DNA of 64,000 nt from Streptomyces viridochromogenes DSM 40736 (GCF_000158955.1 NZ_GG657757.1:7633581-7697580); one strand, 5' to 3'; positions 7,879 to 16,972 are shown, counted from the stretch's first letter. A program made the numbers and translations. Notes: a model not told the origin generated them from the sequence alone.

Positions 7879-8493
7879 CTACGGCCCGGTCGAGCGGGCC
7901 GGCCGCAGCCCCAGTTCGCGCGTCAGGAGCTCCTCGACCCACTCCTGCGCTCGCGCCCGCGGCACCGCGTCCGCGTAGGAGGTCAGCTGCACGGCCAGGC
8001 CGTCGAGGAGCGCGGTCAGGCGGAGGGCCGTGCCGTGCGGGTCGGGGCAGTGGAACTCGCCCGCGGCCACGCCCTCCGCGATGACCTCGGTGATGGCCGC
8101 CTTCCACTGCCGGTCGAGGTCCTGGGTGACCTCCCGCAGCGCGGGCTCGCGCAGGGCCGCCGCCCAGCCCTCGATCCACAGCCGCCAGCCCTTGGCCTGG
8201 CCCGTGGGGGCGTACCACCGCACGGCCGACCGCAGCCGGCGCAGCGCCGGTGTACGGCGGCCGAGCAGCTTGCGCAGATGCGCGAGGTCGCCCTCCGCCG
8301 CGTGCCGGAACGCGGCGGCGACCAACCGCTCCTTCGTCGAGAAGTGATAGAGCACCAGCGCGTTGCTCACCCCGAGCGCCGACGCCACATCGGCGATCCG
8401 CACCGCCGCCACGCCCCGGGCCTCGATCTGCTCGACGGCGGCCCGCAGCAGTTCCCCACGCCGCTCCGCCACGCTCAACCGGACTCTCGTCAC
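7879..8493 (-). CDS. TetR-family regulator
   Basis: A 204-residue TetR-type repressor. The N-terminal helix-turn-helix spans about residues 10-55 (GVAAVRIADVASALGVSNALVLYHFSTKE, given here in outline), and the C-terminal helices form the ligand domain. GTG at 8493 has no Shine-Dalgarno, but TAGGGT (8500-8505, minus strand) lies 6 nt upstream, so the gene is probably leaderless with its own promoter. It follows the dehydrogenase gene on the same strand by 73 nt and may regulate it. The ligand is unknown. Confidence 0.88.
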   Translation of the reverse strand: MTRVRLSVAERRGELLRAAVEQIEARGVAAVRIADVASALGVSNALVLYHFSTKERLVAAAFRHAAEGDLAHLRKLLGRRTPALRRLRSAVRWYAPTGQAKGWRLWIEGWAAALREPALREVTQDLDRQWKAAITEVIAEGVAAGEFHCPDPHGTALRLTALLDGLAVQLTSYADAVPRARAQEWVEELLTRELGLRPARSTGP

Positions 8494-8566
8494 GCCGTCA
8501 CCCTACACACGCGCCCGTACCCCCTCGACGGGGTGTTTCGGCCGGTCCGGCAAGGCCCGCGGCGCC

Positions 8567-9745
8567 TCAGCGGTACCAGCCGAACCGGTCCGCCAGCTCC
8601 GGCAGCCGGTCCGCGGCGATCGCGTGGGCGGCGGCCCGCGGAGTCGTCCCGTCGGCCTGCGCGCGGGCCAGCATCCGCTCCACCAGGGCCCGCATCGAGC
8701 GGCGCACGTGCGCGAACGCCTCCTCCGCGTCGGCGCCGACGTCCCCGAACAGCGTCCACCACCACCAGGCGTTCGTCCCGGAGTTGACGACGACGTCCGG
8801 CAGCACGGTCACCCCGCGTGCGGCCAGCAGCAGCTCCGCCTCCGGCCGTACGGGCATGTTGGCCGCCTCGACCACCCAGCGGGCGGTGATCCGATCCTGG
8901 TTGCCGGCGTCGATCGCGTACGAGACGGCCGCCGGCACCAGGACGTCCGTGTCGGCCGAAAGCCAGGCCTCGCCCGGCAGCTCGCGGTCGCCGGACCGCA
9001 GCGCGGAGCGGTCCACGGTCCCGTACGCGTCCCGTGCGGCGAGCAGCGCCTCGACGTCGAGGCCCGCCGGGTTGGCGATCGTGCCCTTGACGTCGGCGAC
9101 GGCCACGACCGTGAGGCCCGCGCGGGTGAGGAAGCGTGCGGTGGCTCCGCCCATGGTGCCCAGTCCCTGGAGGGCGACCCGCGTCCCCGCGTACGGCACA
9201 CCGGCCCGGTCCAGGGCCGTGAGGGCCGCCTCGGCGACACCGCAGCCACCCGCCAGCTCGTCCAGCCCGATGCCGTCCACCTCGATCGCGAACGCGTCCG
9301 CGAGTCGCCGCCGTGCCTCCGCCTCGTCGTCCAGCAGCGGATACACGGCCTGGACGGAGGAGACCAGCCCCGCCTCGGCCGCGGCCCGGTCCACCAGGTC
9401 CTGGGTGAGGCCGAGGTCCTCGCCGGTCGTCCAGAGGCTCTCGACGTACGGCCGCATGGCACGCAGGTAGCGCACCAGCAGCGGGTAGGCCTCGGGGTCC
9501 CGCGGGTCGCAGTCGATGCCGCCCTTGGCGCCGCCGAGCGGGACGTAGCGGCTGTCGGGGTCGTAGTGCAGGGCTTCCTTCATGGTCATGCCGCGGGCCA
9601 GCCCGGTGACCTCCTCCAGGGTGCAGCCGGCCCGCATCCGCAGTCCGCCGCTGGCGACGCCGCGCACCAGCCGGTCGACGACGAGAAAGCCCTGGTGGCC
9701 GGTGAGGTGGTCGGTCCAGGTGAGGGACAGCAGGGGGGCGGCCAT
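8567..9745 (-). CDS. Glu/Leu/Phe/Val dehydrogenase family protein
   Basis: A 392-residue NAD(P)-dependent amino-acid dehydrogenase. The N-terminal substrate domain carries the lysine motif GGLRMRAGCTLEEV and VPLGGAKGGIDCDP, and the Rossmann domain has the GLGTMGGATA nucleotide loop. Family members deaminate a branched-chain or aromatic amino acid, or glutamate, to the 2-oxo acid and ammonia. The divergent MTMKEALHYDPDSRYVP segment fits the Leu/Val/Phe type better than classic GDH, but specificity is a guess. Start ATG 9745 is preceded by GAAGGAG. The upstream palindrome and the adjacent TetR gene are candidate controls. Confidence 0.88.
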   Translation of the reverse strand: MAAPLLSLTWTDHLTGHQGFLVVDRLVRGVASGGLRMRAGCTLEEVTGLARGMTMKEALHYDPDSRYVPLGGAKGGIDCDPRDPEAYPLLVRYLRAMRPYVESLWTTGEDLGLTQDLVDRAAAEAGLVSSVQAVYPLLDDEAEARRRLADAFAIEVDGIGLDELAGGCGVAEAALTALDRAGVPYAGTRVALQGLGTMGGATARFLTRAGLTVVAVADVKGTIANPAGLDVEALLAARDAYGTVDRSALRSGDRELPGEAWLSADTDVLVPAAVSYAIDAGNQDRITARWVVEAANMPVRPEAELLLAARGVTVLPDVVVNSGTNAWWWWTLFGDVGADAEEAFAHVRRSMRALVERMLARAQADGTTPRAAAHAIAADRLPELADRFGWYR

Positions 9746-9764
9746 ACGGGCTCCTTCGCCGGGT

Positions 9765-9784
9765 TACTGAATCAGCGGTCAGTA
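9765..9784. promoter_or_regulatory. TACTGA-N8-TCAGTA palindrome upstream of the dehydrogenase
   Basis: TACTGA (9765-9770) and TCAGTA (9779-9784) form a perfect inverted repeat 20 nt before the dehydrogenase start, in the divergent region shared with the metallo-hydrolase gene. Position and length suit an operator for a dimeric regulator. Which one is unknown. Confidence 0.45.
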
Positions 9785-9870
9785 TGGCCGTCGGCGGGAC
9801 ACCTGTGTCGCGGCGTTGTCGGAGGGGCCGACCATAATGGAAAGCCAGACCGACTCCACCTGGAGGTACC

Positions 9871-11136
9871 GTGGCCGGTTTCCGTTCCCAGAGCTCCGGG
9901 CTCCGTGCGCTGCGGCCCGGGGCGTTCGGCGCGGACCCGCGCGGTGAGCGCATGGCGCGCATCCGCAGATCGCCCCACTTCAAGGACGGGGTCTTCCAGA
10001 ACCCCGGCGGCCCCGCGCGCACCCGCCCCTCGGGCTCGACCCTGGACTTCGCGAAGGTCTTCTTCGACAAGGAGACCCGGCCCCGGCGCAGCCCGAAGGG
10101 CACGGTGCCGGTGCACGCCACCACGCTCGCCGACATCGCCCGGCCCCCGGCCTCGGGGCTGCGGCTGACCTGGATGGGGCACTCCAGCGTGCTCGCGGAG
10201 ATCGACGGCACCCGGGTCCTGTTCGACCCGGTGTGGGGCGAGCGTTGCTCCCCGTTCCCCTTCGCCGGCCCCAAGCGGCTGCACCCGGTTCCCCTGCCGC
10301 TGGCCGCGCTCGGCCCGGTCGACGTCGTGGTCATCTCGCACGACCACTACGACCACCTGGACATGCCCACCATCAAGGCCCTGGCCGGCACGGACACGGT
10401 GTTCGCCGTGCCGCTCGGCGTCGGGGCGCACCTGGAGCACTGGGGCGTGGCCGAGAGCCGGCTGCGTGAACTGGACTGGCACGAGGCGACCAAGATCGGC
10501 GGCCTCACCCTGACCGCGACCCCCGCCCGGCACTTCTGCGGCCGCGGGCTGCGCAACACCCAGCACACCCTGTGGGCCTCCTGGGTCGTCGCCGGTGACG
10601 AGCACCGCGTCTACCACAGCGGCGACACCGGGTACTTCGACGGCTTCAAGGAGATCGGCGCCGAGCACGGTCCGTTCGACGCCACGATGATCCAGATCGG
10701 CGCGTACTCCGACTTCTGGCCCGACATCCACATGACGCCCGAGGAGGGCATGCGCGCCCACCTCGATCTCCAGGGCGGACCGGAGCACGGCCTGATGCTG
10801 CCGATCCACTGGGCCACCTTCAACCTGGCGACACACCCGTGGGCGGAACCCGGCGACGGGACGATCGCGGCCGCCGAAGCGGCGGGGGCCCGTGTCGCCC
10901 TGCCCCACCCCGGCGAGCCTTTCGAACCCACGGCCGAGACCGTCCCGTCCGAGCCGTGGTGGCGTGGGGTGGCGCTCGCCCCGGCGGGTGGCTTCCCGGC
11001 CGGGAAAGTCCTCGCCGACGCCACGATCAAGACCGCCTCGAACGCGGCAGCCATGGCCCAGGCCGACACGGTGAGTGACGGCACGCGCGGGACGGAGGAG
11101 GGCGCCGAAGACCCGGAGACGCTCCCCGCGGGCTGA
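9871..11136 (+). CDS. NAPE-PLD-like metallo-beta-lactamase-fold hydrolase
   Basis: A 421-residue MBL-fold hydrolase. The metal motif is SHDHYDHLD (HxHxDH), with further ligands in ARHFCGRG and YHSGDTGYF (Asp). The opening RSPHFKDGVFQN and the overall order match N-acyl-phosphatidylethanolamine phospholipase D-like proteins, which hydrolyse phosphodiesters. No transmembrane segment or signal peptide is evident. The last 50 or so residues are a low-complexity acidic tail. GTG 9871 follows GGAGGT by 3 nt. A very strong terminator lies just after the gene, so it is probably monocistronic. Confidence 0.88.
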   Translation: MAGFRSQSSGLRALRPGAFGADPRGERMARIRRSPHFKDGVFQNPGGPARTRPSGSTLDFAKVFFDKETRPRRSPKGTVPVHATTLADIARPPASGLRLTWMGHSSVLAEIDGTRVLFDPVWGERCSPFPFAGPKRLHPVPLPLAALGPVDVVVISHDHYDHLDMPTIKALAGTDTVFAVPLGVGAHLEHWGVAESRLRELDWHEATKIGGLTLTATPARHFCGRGLRNTQHTLWASWVVAGDEHRVYHSGDTGYFDGFKEIGAEHGPFDATMIQIGAYSDFWPDIHMTPEEGMRAHLDLQGGPEHGLMLPIHWATFNLATHPWAEPGDGTIAAAEAAGARVALPHPGEPFEPTAETVPSEPWWRGVALAPAGGFPAGKVLADATIKTASNAAAMAQADTVSDGTRGTEEGAEDPETLPAG

Positions 11137-11156
11137 CCGGAGGCGGACGGAGGACC

Positions 11157-11201
11157 GACGGCGAGGGCCGGGGAGCGAGAGGCTCCCCGGCCCTCGCCGT
11201 C
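11157..11201 (+). terminator. strong 20-bp terminator hairpin
   Basis: The arms at 11157-11176 and 11182-11201 are perfectly complementary over 20 bp (GACGGCGAGGGCCGGGGAGC and its reverse complement) with a 5-nt loop. It lies 20 nt after the metallo-hydrolase stop and insulates the conservon downstream. Confidence 0.9.
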
Positions 11202-11570
11202 TCTCTGTGACCACTTCTGACCAGTTCGGATCGAACTCGCTTGGGTTACGGCCGGAACCGGGAGGGGGTTATCGGTCTGTCGTGCGAGACCTCATACCAG
11301 AGCAGGACGCTTGCCGTATGAGTTTGTCAACTGCCCACCGCACATGATGCGCTGACGACTACTGTCAGTGTCCGTCGGTAAACAGGCGGATCAGGGAGTG
11401 GGGACCGGCACGTGCAGGCGCAAGGCGGACGAGGGAGTCGACGCGAGGGTGAGCCCCGCTCCCCGCGCACGACGGACGCCGGCGACGGGCGGAAGCGACC
11501 GCGCGAGCCCGGTCGTACCCCCGCAAGCCCTCCTGGCGACCAGGCCCGACGGACCAGTACGAGGACACCG
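11202..11570. other. non-coding upstream region of the conservon
   Basis: About 370 nt without a convincing gene. It contains TTGTCA (11324-11329) as a possible -35 and a short inverted repeat CTGAC-N7-GTCAG (11352-11368). An in-frame GTG at 11412 would add 53 residues to the sensor kinase, but they are Arg/Pro/Gly-rich and unlike a folded domain. I treat this part as leader. Confidence 0.5.
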
Positions 11571-13610
11571 ATGTCTCACCTCCGTGCCCCGGCCGCACGC
11601 GCGGACCGCCGTGAGGGCGGGCGGCACGGGCGGCCGGCCTCCCGCACCGCACCCGCGCTGCCCGAGACCCACATACGGCCCCAGCTGCTGCGGATCGCCG
11701 TGCTGCCGCCCGTCGCCGTAGCCCTCAGCGGCTGCGCGGCCGTTCTCTTCACCGTCCGGTCCACCGGAACGCGGCCGGGTCCCACGCTGTGGGCCGTGCT
11801 CGCCGGGGCGGTCTCGGTGACCCTGGTCGCCATCGTCGTGGCCGCCGTGGCCGCCAACCGCGCCGCCCGGTCCGTGCACGACCGCGTCGGCGTACTGCGC
11901 CGCACCACCGCGCGGCGCGAGGCCGACCTGCGCACCCTGGTCGAGACGCTGCGCCGCGGCGACGGACCGCCGCAGCACGTGCCGCACGGCCCGCGGGGCG
12001 GCACCCCGGACGACGCGGACGACTTCGACCTGCTCGCCGCCGACCTGACCCGGGCGCACGACGGCGCCGTCACCGCCGTCGTCCAGGCCTCGCAGCTCTC
12101 CAGCCAGGCCGGCAGCGAACAGAAGCTCGACGTGTTCGTCAATCTGGCCCGGCGCCTGCAGTCGCTCGTGCATCGCGAGATCTCCATTCTCGACGAGCTC
12201 GAGAACGAGATGGAGGACCCCGAGCTGCTCAAGGGGCTCTTCCACGTCGACCACCTCGCCACTCGTATCCGCCGCCACGCCGAGAACCTCGCCGTGCTCG
12301 GCGGGGCGGCCTCCCGCCGCCAGTGGAGCAACCCGGTCCCCATGACCGAGGTGCTGCGCTCGGCCATCGCCGAGGTCGAGCAGTACTCGCGGGTCAAGCT
12401 GGTGCCGCCGATCGAAGGCACCCTGCGTGGACACGCCGTCGCCGACGTCATCCACCTGCTGGCCGAACTCGTCGAGAACGCAACGGTGTTCTCCGCACCG
12501 CACACCCAGGTGCTGCTGCGCGCGGGCCTCGTCACCTCGGGGCTCGCCGTCGAGGTCGAGGACCGGGGGCTCGGCATGCCCCTGGAGGAGCAGACGCGGA
12601 TGAACGCCCTGCTCACCGATCCCGACCAGGTGAACGTGGCGCGGCTCCTCGCGGACGGCCGCATCGGGTTGTTCGTCGTCTCACAGCTGGCCCGGCGGCA
12701 CGGCATCACCGTCCGCCTCCAGAGCAACATCTACGGCGGAGTGCAGGCGGTGCTCGTCGTGCCGCAGGCGCTGCTGGGGACCGACGCGAAGGCGCCCGGG
12801 GCCGGAGCGGGCCGGCCGGAGGGCGTGGCGACGGGTACGGATGGTCCGGCCGTGCCGGCACGGCAGCACGGGCAGCGGTCCGGGCCTGCCGGACAGGGCG
12901 GGCCGGACGGGCACATCGTTCCGGAGTTCCGCGCGGCGTCCGTGCCCGGACTCCCACCGGCACCGGCACCGGCCCCGGCACCAGCACCGGAATCGGCCTC
13001 GACCTCGGCGTCGGGATCGGTGCCGGTGACCGCCTCCGACGCGCCGTCGTCGGTCCCGCCTGCCGCACACGCCACACCCCCGGGCCCCCAGCAGGAGTTC
13101 CAGCCGGCCCGGAGCGCAAACACGTCGAGCGGTCGGCCCGCGCCCCTGCCCGTGCGCGGAACCCGCCGGGAACGTCCCAACCCGGCCGAGGCGAGGCCCG
13201 GCATCAGGCCCGACGACCGGCACGCTCTCGCCGAGAACGTGACCGAGCTCCCCACCGCGGGGGGCGGCACCGTGCGCGGCACCATGGACAGGCCGCGACT
13301 GCCCCGCCGCCGCGCCCAGGAACACATCGTGCCCCAGCTGCGCGACGGCCCGGCGCCCCGCCAGGACTCCGACCACCTCGTCGGCCACGACCCGGGCCTG
13401 ATGGCGGCCTTCCAGCGCGGCATCAGCCTCGCCGAGGCCCAGCAGCACATCCAGGCCGGAAACGCCGGGAACACCGGCAACGGGGAGTGGGGCGCCACCC
13501 ACACGGAGCCGCCCCACACGGAGCCGCCCCGCACGGAGCCGTTCCCCTCAGAGCCGTCACTCCAGGACCACCTCACCATCCGGCACGACGGGAGCGCGCC
13601 CGCCGGATGA
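11571..13610 (+). CDS. cvnA: conservon sensor histidine kinase-like protein (CvnA)
   Basis: A 679-residue membrane protein. Two hydrophobic segments lie at about residues 39-62 and 71-100, followed by a cytoplasmic helical region and a HATPase domain with LLAELVENATVF (N-box, about residue 296) and EDRGLGMPLEEQ (G1 box, about 328). The last roughly 280 residues are disordered, Pro/Ala-rich and include short TEPP repeats (HTEPPHTEPPRTEP). It is the first gene of a conservon, in which a kinase-like protein works with roadblock, DUF742 and small G-protein partners at the membrane. ATG 11571 has GAGG at 6 nt. Its stop overlaps a possible start of the next gene. Confidence 0.9.
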   Translation: MSHLRAPAARADRREGGRHGRPASRTAPALPETHIRPQLLRIAVLPPVAVALSGCAAVLFTVRSTGTRPGPTLWAVLAGAVSVTLVAIVVAAVAANRAARSVHDRVGVLRRTTARREADLRTLVETLRRGDGPPQHVPHGPRGGTPDDADDFDLLAADLTRAHDGAVTAVVQASQLSSQAGSEQKLDVFVNLARRLQSLVHREISILDELENEMEDPELLKGLFHVDHLATRIRRHAENLAVLGGAASRRQWSNPVPMTEVLRSAIAEVEQYSRVKLVPPIEGTLRGHAVADVIHLLAELVENATVFSAPHTQVLLRAGLVTSGLAVEVEDRGLGMPLEEQTRMNALLTDPDQVNVARLLADGRIGLFVVSQLARRHGITVRLQSNIYGGVQAVLVVPQALLGTDAKAPGAGAGRPEGVATGTDGPAVPARQHGQRSGPAGQGGPDGHIVPEFRAASVPGLPPAPAPAPAPAPESASTSASGSVPVTASDAPSSVPPAAHATPPGPQQEFQPARSANTSSGRPAPLPVRGTRRERPNPAEARPGIRPDDRHALAENVTELPTAGGGTVRGTMDRPRLPRRRAQEHIVPQLRDGPAPRQDSDHLVGHDPGLMAAFQRGISLAEAQQHIQAGNAGNTGNGEWGATHTEPPHTEPPRTEPFPSEPSLQDHLTIRHDGSAPAG

Positions 13611-13678
13611 CCACCCCCGTTTCCACCCCCACCCCCAGCGCTCCCGCAGACCTTCGTACCCCAAGGAGTCGATCCACC

Positions 13679-14113
13679 ATGGCGAGCGATGCGCCGACCG
13701 CCCAGGTATCCGATCTCGACTGGCTGATGAGCGGCCTCGTGCAGCGCGTACCGCACACGACCGCCGCCGTGCTGCTGTCCTGCGACGGGCTGGTCAAGTC
13801 CGTGCACGGCCTCGACCCGGACAGCGCCGACCACATGGCCGCCCTGGCCTCCGGCCTCTACTCCCTCGGCCGCAGCGCCGGTGTCCGCTTCGGCGACGGC
13901 GGCGACGTACGGCAGGTCGTCGTCGAACTCGACTCGACGCTGCTGTTCGTCACCACCGCGGGCTCCGGCACCTGCCTGGCCGTGCTCGCCGGCCGCGAGG
14001 CCGACGCGGCGGTGCTCGGCTACGAGATGGCGATGCTGGTCAAGAGCGTCCGCCCGTATCTGGTGACCGCTCCCCGCCAGCAGTCCACCGGATCCCCTGC
14101 GATGAGGCCTTGA
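13679..14113 (+). CDS. cvnB: roadblock/LC7-domain protein (CvnB)
   Basis: A 144-residue roadblock/LC7 protein (SDLDWLMSGLVQRVPHTTAA at the start, then the beta-sheet core ending VLGYEMAMLVKSVRPYL). Roadblock domains dimerise and, by analogy with MglB, may act as GTPase-activating partners of the conservon G-protein. ATG 13679 is preceded by AAGGAG at 10 nt. An alternative ATG at 13607 overlaps the kinase stop but adds a Pro/Thr-rich stretch without domain character. It is second in the kinase, roadblock, DUF742, G-protein order. Confidence 0.92.
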   Translation: MASDAPTAQVSDLDWLMSGLVQRVPHTTAAVLLSCDGLVKSVHGLDPDSADHMAALASGLYSLGRSAGVRFGDGGDVRQVVVELDSTLLFVTTAGSGTCLAVLAGREADAAVLGYEMAMLVKSVRPYLVTAPRQQSTGSPAMRP

Positions 14114-14115
14114 AC

Positions 14116-14487
14116 GTGGCGGCGGCCGGCGACGGCCCCTGGCTCGACGACGCGGCCGGGCGGCTGGTGCGCCCGTTCACGGTCAGCGACGGCCGCACCC
14201 GTCCGACCGTCGCGCTCGACCTGATGTCGCAGTTGATGGTCACCGGGGCGACCCCTCTCGGCTATCTCGGCCCCGAGCACACGCAGGCGCTCGACCTGTG
14301 CCGCGCGCCCGTCCCGGTCGCCGAGGTCGCCGCCCATCTGAAACTGCCGGTGGCCGTCACCAAGGTGCTGCTGGCGGACCTCGTCGACTGCGGGGCGCTG
14401 ACCACCAAGCCCCCCGCGTTCCACCACAACCCGACGGACCGGGCCCTTCTGGAGGCAGTGCTCGATGGACTACGACGACAGCTCTGA
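14116..14487 (+). CDS. cvnC: DUF742 protein (CvnC)
   Basis: A 123-residue DUF742 protein, a winged-helix-like family found in conservons. Typical features are the RLVRPFTVSDGRTRP opening and the C-terminal LPVAVTKVLLADLVDCGAL. I prefer GTG at 14116, which has GATGAGG at 8 nt, over TTG at 14110, which is only 2 nt from that site. The end overlaps the G-protein gene by 23 nt, indicating translational coupling. The function is not defined biochemically; it probably links the kinase to the G-protein module. Confidence 0.9.
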   Translation: MAAAGDGPWLDDAAGRLVRPFTVSDGRTRPTVALDLMSQLMVTGATPLGYLGPEHTQALDLCRAPVPVAEVAAHLKLPVAVTKVLLADLVDCGALTTKPPAFHHNPTDRALLEAVLDGLRRQL

Positions 14488-15094
14488 CTACACCGACGGA
14501 CCCGGCCGTGGCGCCGACCCGTTCCCCACCGCACTGAAGATCCTGGTCGCGGGCGGGTTCGGCGTCGGCAAGACGACCTTCGTCGGCGCGGTCAGCGAGA
14601 TCGCGCCGCTCAGCACGGAGGAACTCCTCACCACCGTCAGCGCCGCGACCGACAACCTCGACGGCATCGAGAACAAGGTCGAGACGACCGTGGCCATGGA
14701 CTTCGGCCGCATCACGCTCGACCCCGAGCACGTGCTGTACCTGTTCGGCACCCCCGGTCAGGAACGGTTCTGGTTCATGTGGGACGAGCTGTGCGAAGGC
14801 GCGCTCGGGGCGGTCATCCTCGCCGACACCCGCCGGCTCCAGGAGTGTTTCGCGGCCGTCGACTTCTTCGAGCAGCGCGGCCTCGGCTTCGTCGTCGCCG
14901 TCAACGAGTTCGACGGCGCCTACCGCTACGACCCCGAGGAGGTGCGCGGCGCCCTCGACCTGACCGAGGAGATCCCCGTCGTGTGCTGCGACGCCCGGAT
15001 CTCCAGCTCCGGGGTCCAGACCCTGCTGACCCTCGTACGCCATCTCATCGCCCACACGCCGGCCCCTGCGACGGGGTATGGCGCCCACACGTGA
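14465..15094 (+). CDS. cvnD: small Ras-like GTPase of the conservon (CvnD)
   Basis: A 209-residue GTP-binding protein. Walker A is GGFGVGKTT (residues 30-38), the switch II region is TPGQER (96-101), and the base-specificity motif is NEFD (147-150, a variant of NKxD). It should cycle between GDP and GTP forms under control of the roadblock protein and membrane kinase. It overlaps cvnC by 23 nt. No lipidation motif is visible, so membrane association would depend on its partners. Confidence 0.93.
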   Translation: MDYDDSSDYTDGPGRGADPFPTALKILVAGGFGVGKTTFVGAVSEIAPLSTEELLTTVSAATDNLDGIENKVETTVAMDFGRITLDPEHVLYLFGTPGQERFWFMWDELCEGALGAVILADTRRLQECFAAVDFFEQRGLGFVVAVNEFDGAYRYDPEEVRGALDLTEEIPVVCCDARISSSGVQTLLTLVRHLIAHTPAPATGYGAHT

Positions 15095-15155
15095 CACCCC
15101 AACACCCTCCAGGGAGCCCGTATATGACACATGCCCACACCCCAGGAGCACGCCC

Positions 15156-15728
15156 ATGAGCTACGACCCGCCCCGCCCGGCCGGTCGTCTGCTGCTCACA
15201 CCCGAGGACAAGGAGGCACCCGCCCGCGTTCGCCGCCTGCGCGAGCTGGGCCTGGGGGAGCACCCCGAACCCGCACTCGACGCCTTCGCGCACCGCCTCG
15301 CCGAACTCACCGGTGCGCCGTACGCCATGGTCAACTTCCCGCACGCGCAGGGGCAGTTCTACGCGGGCCTGTACGTCCCGGACGTCGTGCCGGTCGTGCG
15401 CGGCGACGGCACCAGCCCCCGGGTGGGCCGCGCCCTGCCCCGCGATCACGGGTTCTGCCCCCACGTGGTGGCGCGACGCAAGGCCCTGGCCCTGGAGGAC
15501 GTCCGCGACTACCCGCGGTTCGCGGGCAATCCGGTGGTCGACGAGTTCGGCGTCCACTCCTATCTCGGGGCACCGCTCATCGACGGCACGGGTCTCGTGC
15601 TGGGCACGGTCAGCGTCGCCGACGTCGCCCCACGGCCGTGGGGGCGGCCGGGCCTGACCACCATCAAGGAACACGCCGCACAGCTCGCCCTGGAACTCCA
15701 GGGCCGGGACGGCCGGCTGCCCTACTGA
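15156..15728 (+). CDS. GAF-domain protein, fifth gene of the conservon
   Basis: A 190-residue protein made mainly of one GAF domain at about residues 35-180 (AHRLAELTGAPYAMVNF, FCPHVVARRKALALEDVRDY, HSYLGAPLIDGTGLVLGTVSV). GAF domains bind small ligands, haem or act as redox sensors; here Cys in the FCPHVV segment could be redox-active, which is a guess. ATG 15156 follows AGGAG by 7 nt and lies 61 nt after cvnD. A hairpin follows directly, so it closes the operon and probably gives the conservon a soluble sensory input. Confidence 0.85.
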   Translation: MSYDPPRPAGRLLLTPEDKEAPARVRRLRELGLGEHPEPALDAFAHRLAELTGAPYAMVNFPHAQGQFYAGLYVPDVVPVVRGDGTSPRVGRALPRDHGFCPHVVARRKALALEDVRDYPRFAGNPVVDEFGVHSYLGAPLIDGTGLVLGTVSVADVAPRPWGRPGLTTIKEHAAQLALELQGRDGRLPY

Positions 15729-15734
15729 CCGCCG

Positions 15735-15772
15735 GCTCTGCGCGGCGCGCCCGTGCGGGCGTGAAGCAGAGC
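15735..15772 (+). terminator. terminator after the conservon
   Basis: GCTCTGC (15735-15741) pairs with GCAGAGC (15766-15772). An inner stem CGCCCG-tg-CGGGCG extends the hairpin. It lies 7 nt after the GAF gene stop. Confidence 0.6.
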
Positions 15773-15909
15773 TGAGGCGGCGCTTAAGAAATCCTCGATG
15801 GACCGGTGCGGCCGCCGTACGGCAGATTGCAGGCGATCCCACTCCTCTCCCGGCCCAGGGGTTTCTTCGGCATGCCCGGAGCCGGGACTCACCCCCAGGA
15901 GCCGTAGCG

Positions 15910-16938
15910 GTGAAGGCGCTGGTCAAGCAGAAGGCGGAGCCCGGACTGTGGCTCACGGACGTCCCCGAGCCCGAGATCGGGCCCGGCGACGTACTGATCA
16001 AGGTGCTGCGCACCGGGATCTGCGGCACCGACCTGCACATCAGGGCCTGGGACGGCTGGGCGCGGCAGGCGATCCGCACCCCGCTCGTGGTCGGGCACGA
16101 GTTCGTCGGCGAGGTCGTCGAGACCGGACGCGACGTCACCGACATCGCCGTCGGCGACCGGGTGGGCGGCGAGGGCCACCTGGTGTGCGGCAAGTGCCGG
16201 AACTGTCTGGCCGGCCGCCGTCACCTGTGCCGGGCCACCGTCGGGCTGGGTGTCGGCCGGGACGGGGCCTTCGCCGAGTACGTGGCCCTGCCCGCCGGCA
16301 ACGTCTGGGTGCACCGGGTGCCCGTCGACCTCGACGTGGCCGCCATCTTCGATCCGTTCGGCAACGCCGTGCACACCGCGCTGTCGTTCCCGCTCGTCGG
16401 CGAGGACGTCCTCATCACCGGCGCGGGCCCCATCGGCCTGATGGCCGCCGCCGTGGCCAAGCACGCCGGCGCCCGCCACGTCATGATCACCGACGTCAGC
16501 GAGGAGCGGCTGGAACTGGCCCGCAAGATCGGTGTGAGCCTCGCGCTCGACGTCTCCGGAGCCACCGTCGCCGACGGACAGCGCGCCCTCGGACTGCGCG
16601 AGGGCTTCGACATCGGCCTGGAGATGTCCGGCCGCCCCGAGGCGATGCGCGACATGATCGCCAACATGACGCACGGCGGCCGGATCGCGATGCTCGGCCT
16701 GCCCGCAGGGGAGTTCCCCGTCGACTGGGCCCGGATCGTCACCTCGATGATCACCGTCAAGGGCATCTACGGCCGCGAGATGTTCGAGACCTGGTACGCG
16801 ATGTCCGTGCTGCTGGAAGGCGGCCTCGACCTCGCACCCGTGATCACCGGCCGGTACGGCCACCGCGACTTCGAGGCGGCGTTCGCCGACGCGGCGAGCG
16901 GCCGCGGCGGCAAGGTCATCCTCGACTGGACCGCGTAA
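15910..16938 (+). CDS. tdh: L-threonine 3-dehydrogenase
   Basis: A 342-residue zinc alcohol-dehydrogenase-superfamily enzyme with the full-length motifs of Tdh. Catalytic zinc ligands are Cys38 (GICGTD) and His63-Glu64 (GHEF). A structural zinc site uses Cys93, Cys96, Cys99 and Cys107. The Rossmann motif GAGPIGLMAAAVAK binds NAD. It oxidises threonine to 2-amino-3-ketobutyrate. GTG 15910 follows AGGAG by 9 nt. The next gene, kbl, completes the pathway, which makes the assignment firm. The two are 34 nt apart and probably one operon. Confidence 0.96.
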   Translation: MKALVKQKAEPGLWLTDVPEPEIGPGDVLIKVLRTGICGTDLHIRAWDGWARQAIRTPLVVGHEFVGEVVETGRDVTDIAVGDRVGGEGHLVCGKCRNCLAGRRHLCRATVGLGVGRDGAFAEYVALPAGNVWVHRVPVDLDVAAIFDPFGNAVHTALSFPLVGEDVLITGAGPIGLMAAAVAKHAGARHVMITDVSEERLELARKIGVSLALDVSGATVADGQRALGLREGFDIGLEMSGRPEAMRDMIANMTHGGRIAMLGLPAGEFPVDWARIVTSMITVKGIYGREMFETWYAMSVLLEGGLDLAPVITGRYGHRDFEAAFADAASGRGGKVILDWTA

Positions 16939-16972
16939 CTCCCCTGTCCCGCAAACACCTCAGGAGCCCCCT

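Noticed and set aside
11412..11570. 53-residue N-terminal extension of the conservon kinase from GTG 11412
   Set aside because: The residues are Arg/Pro/Gly-rich without domain character, and ATG 11571 has a well-placed GAGG.
12960..13030. CACCGG-type short repeats in the conservon kinase gene as a regulatory array
   Set aside because: They encode the Ala/Pro-repeat linker of the protein; periodicity is explained by codons.
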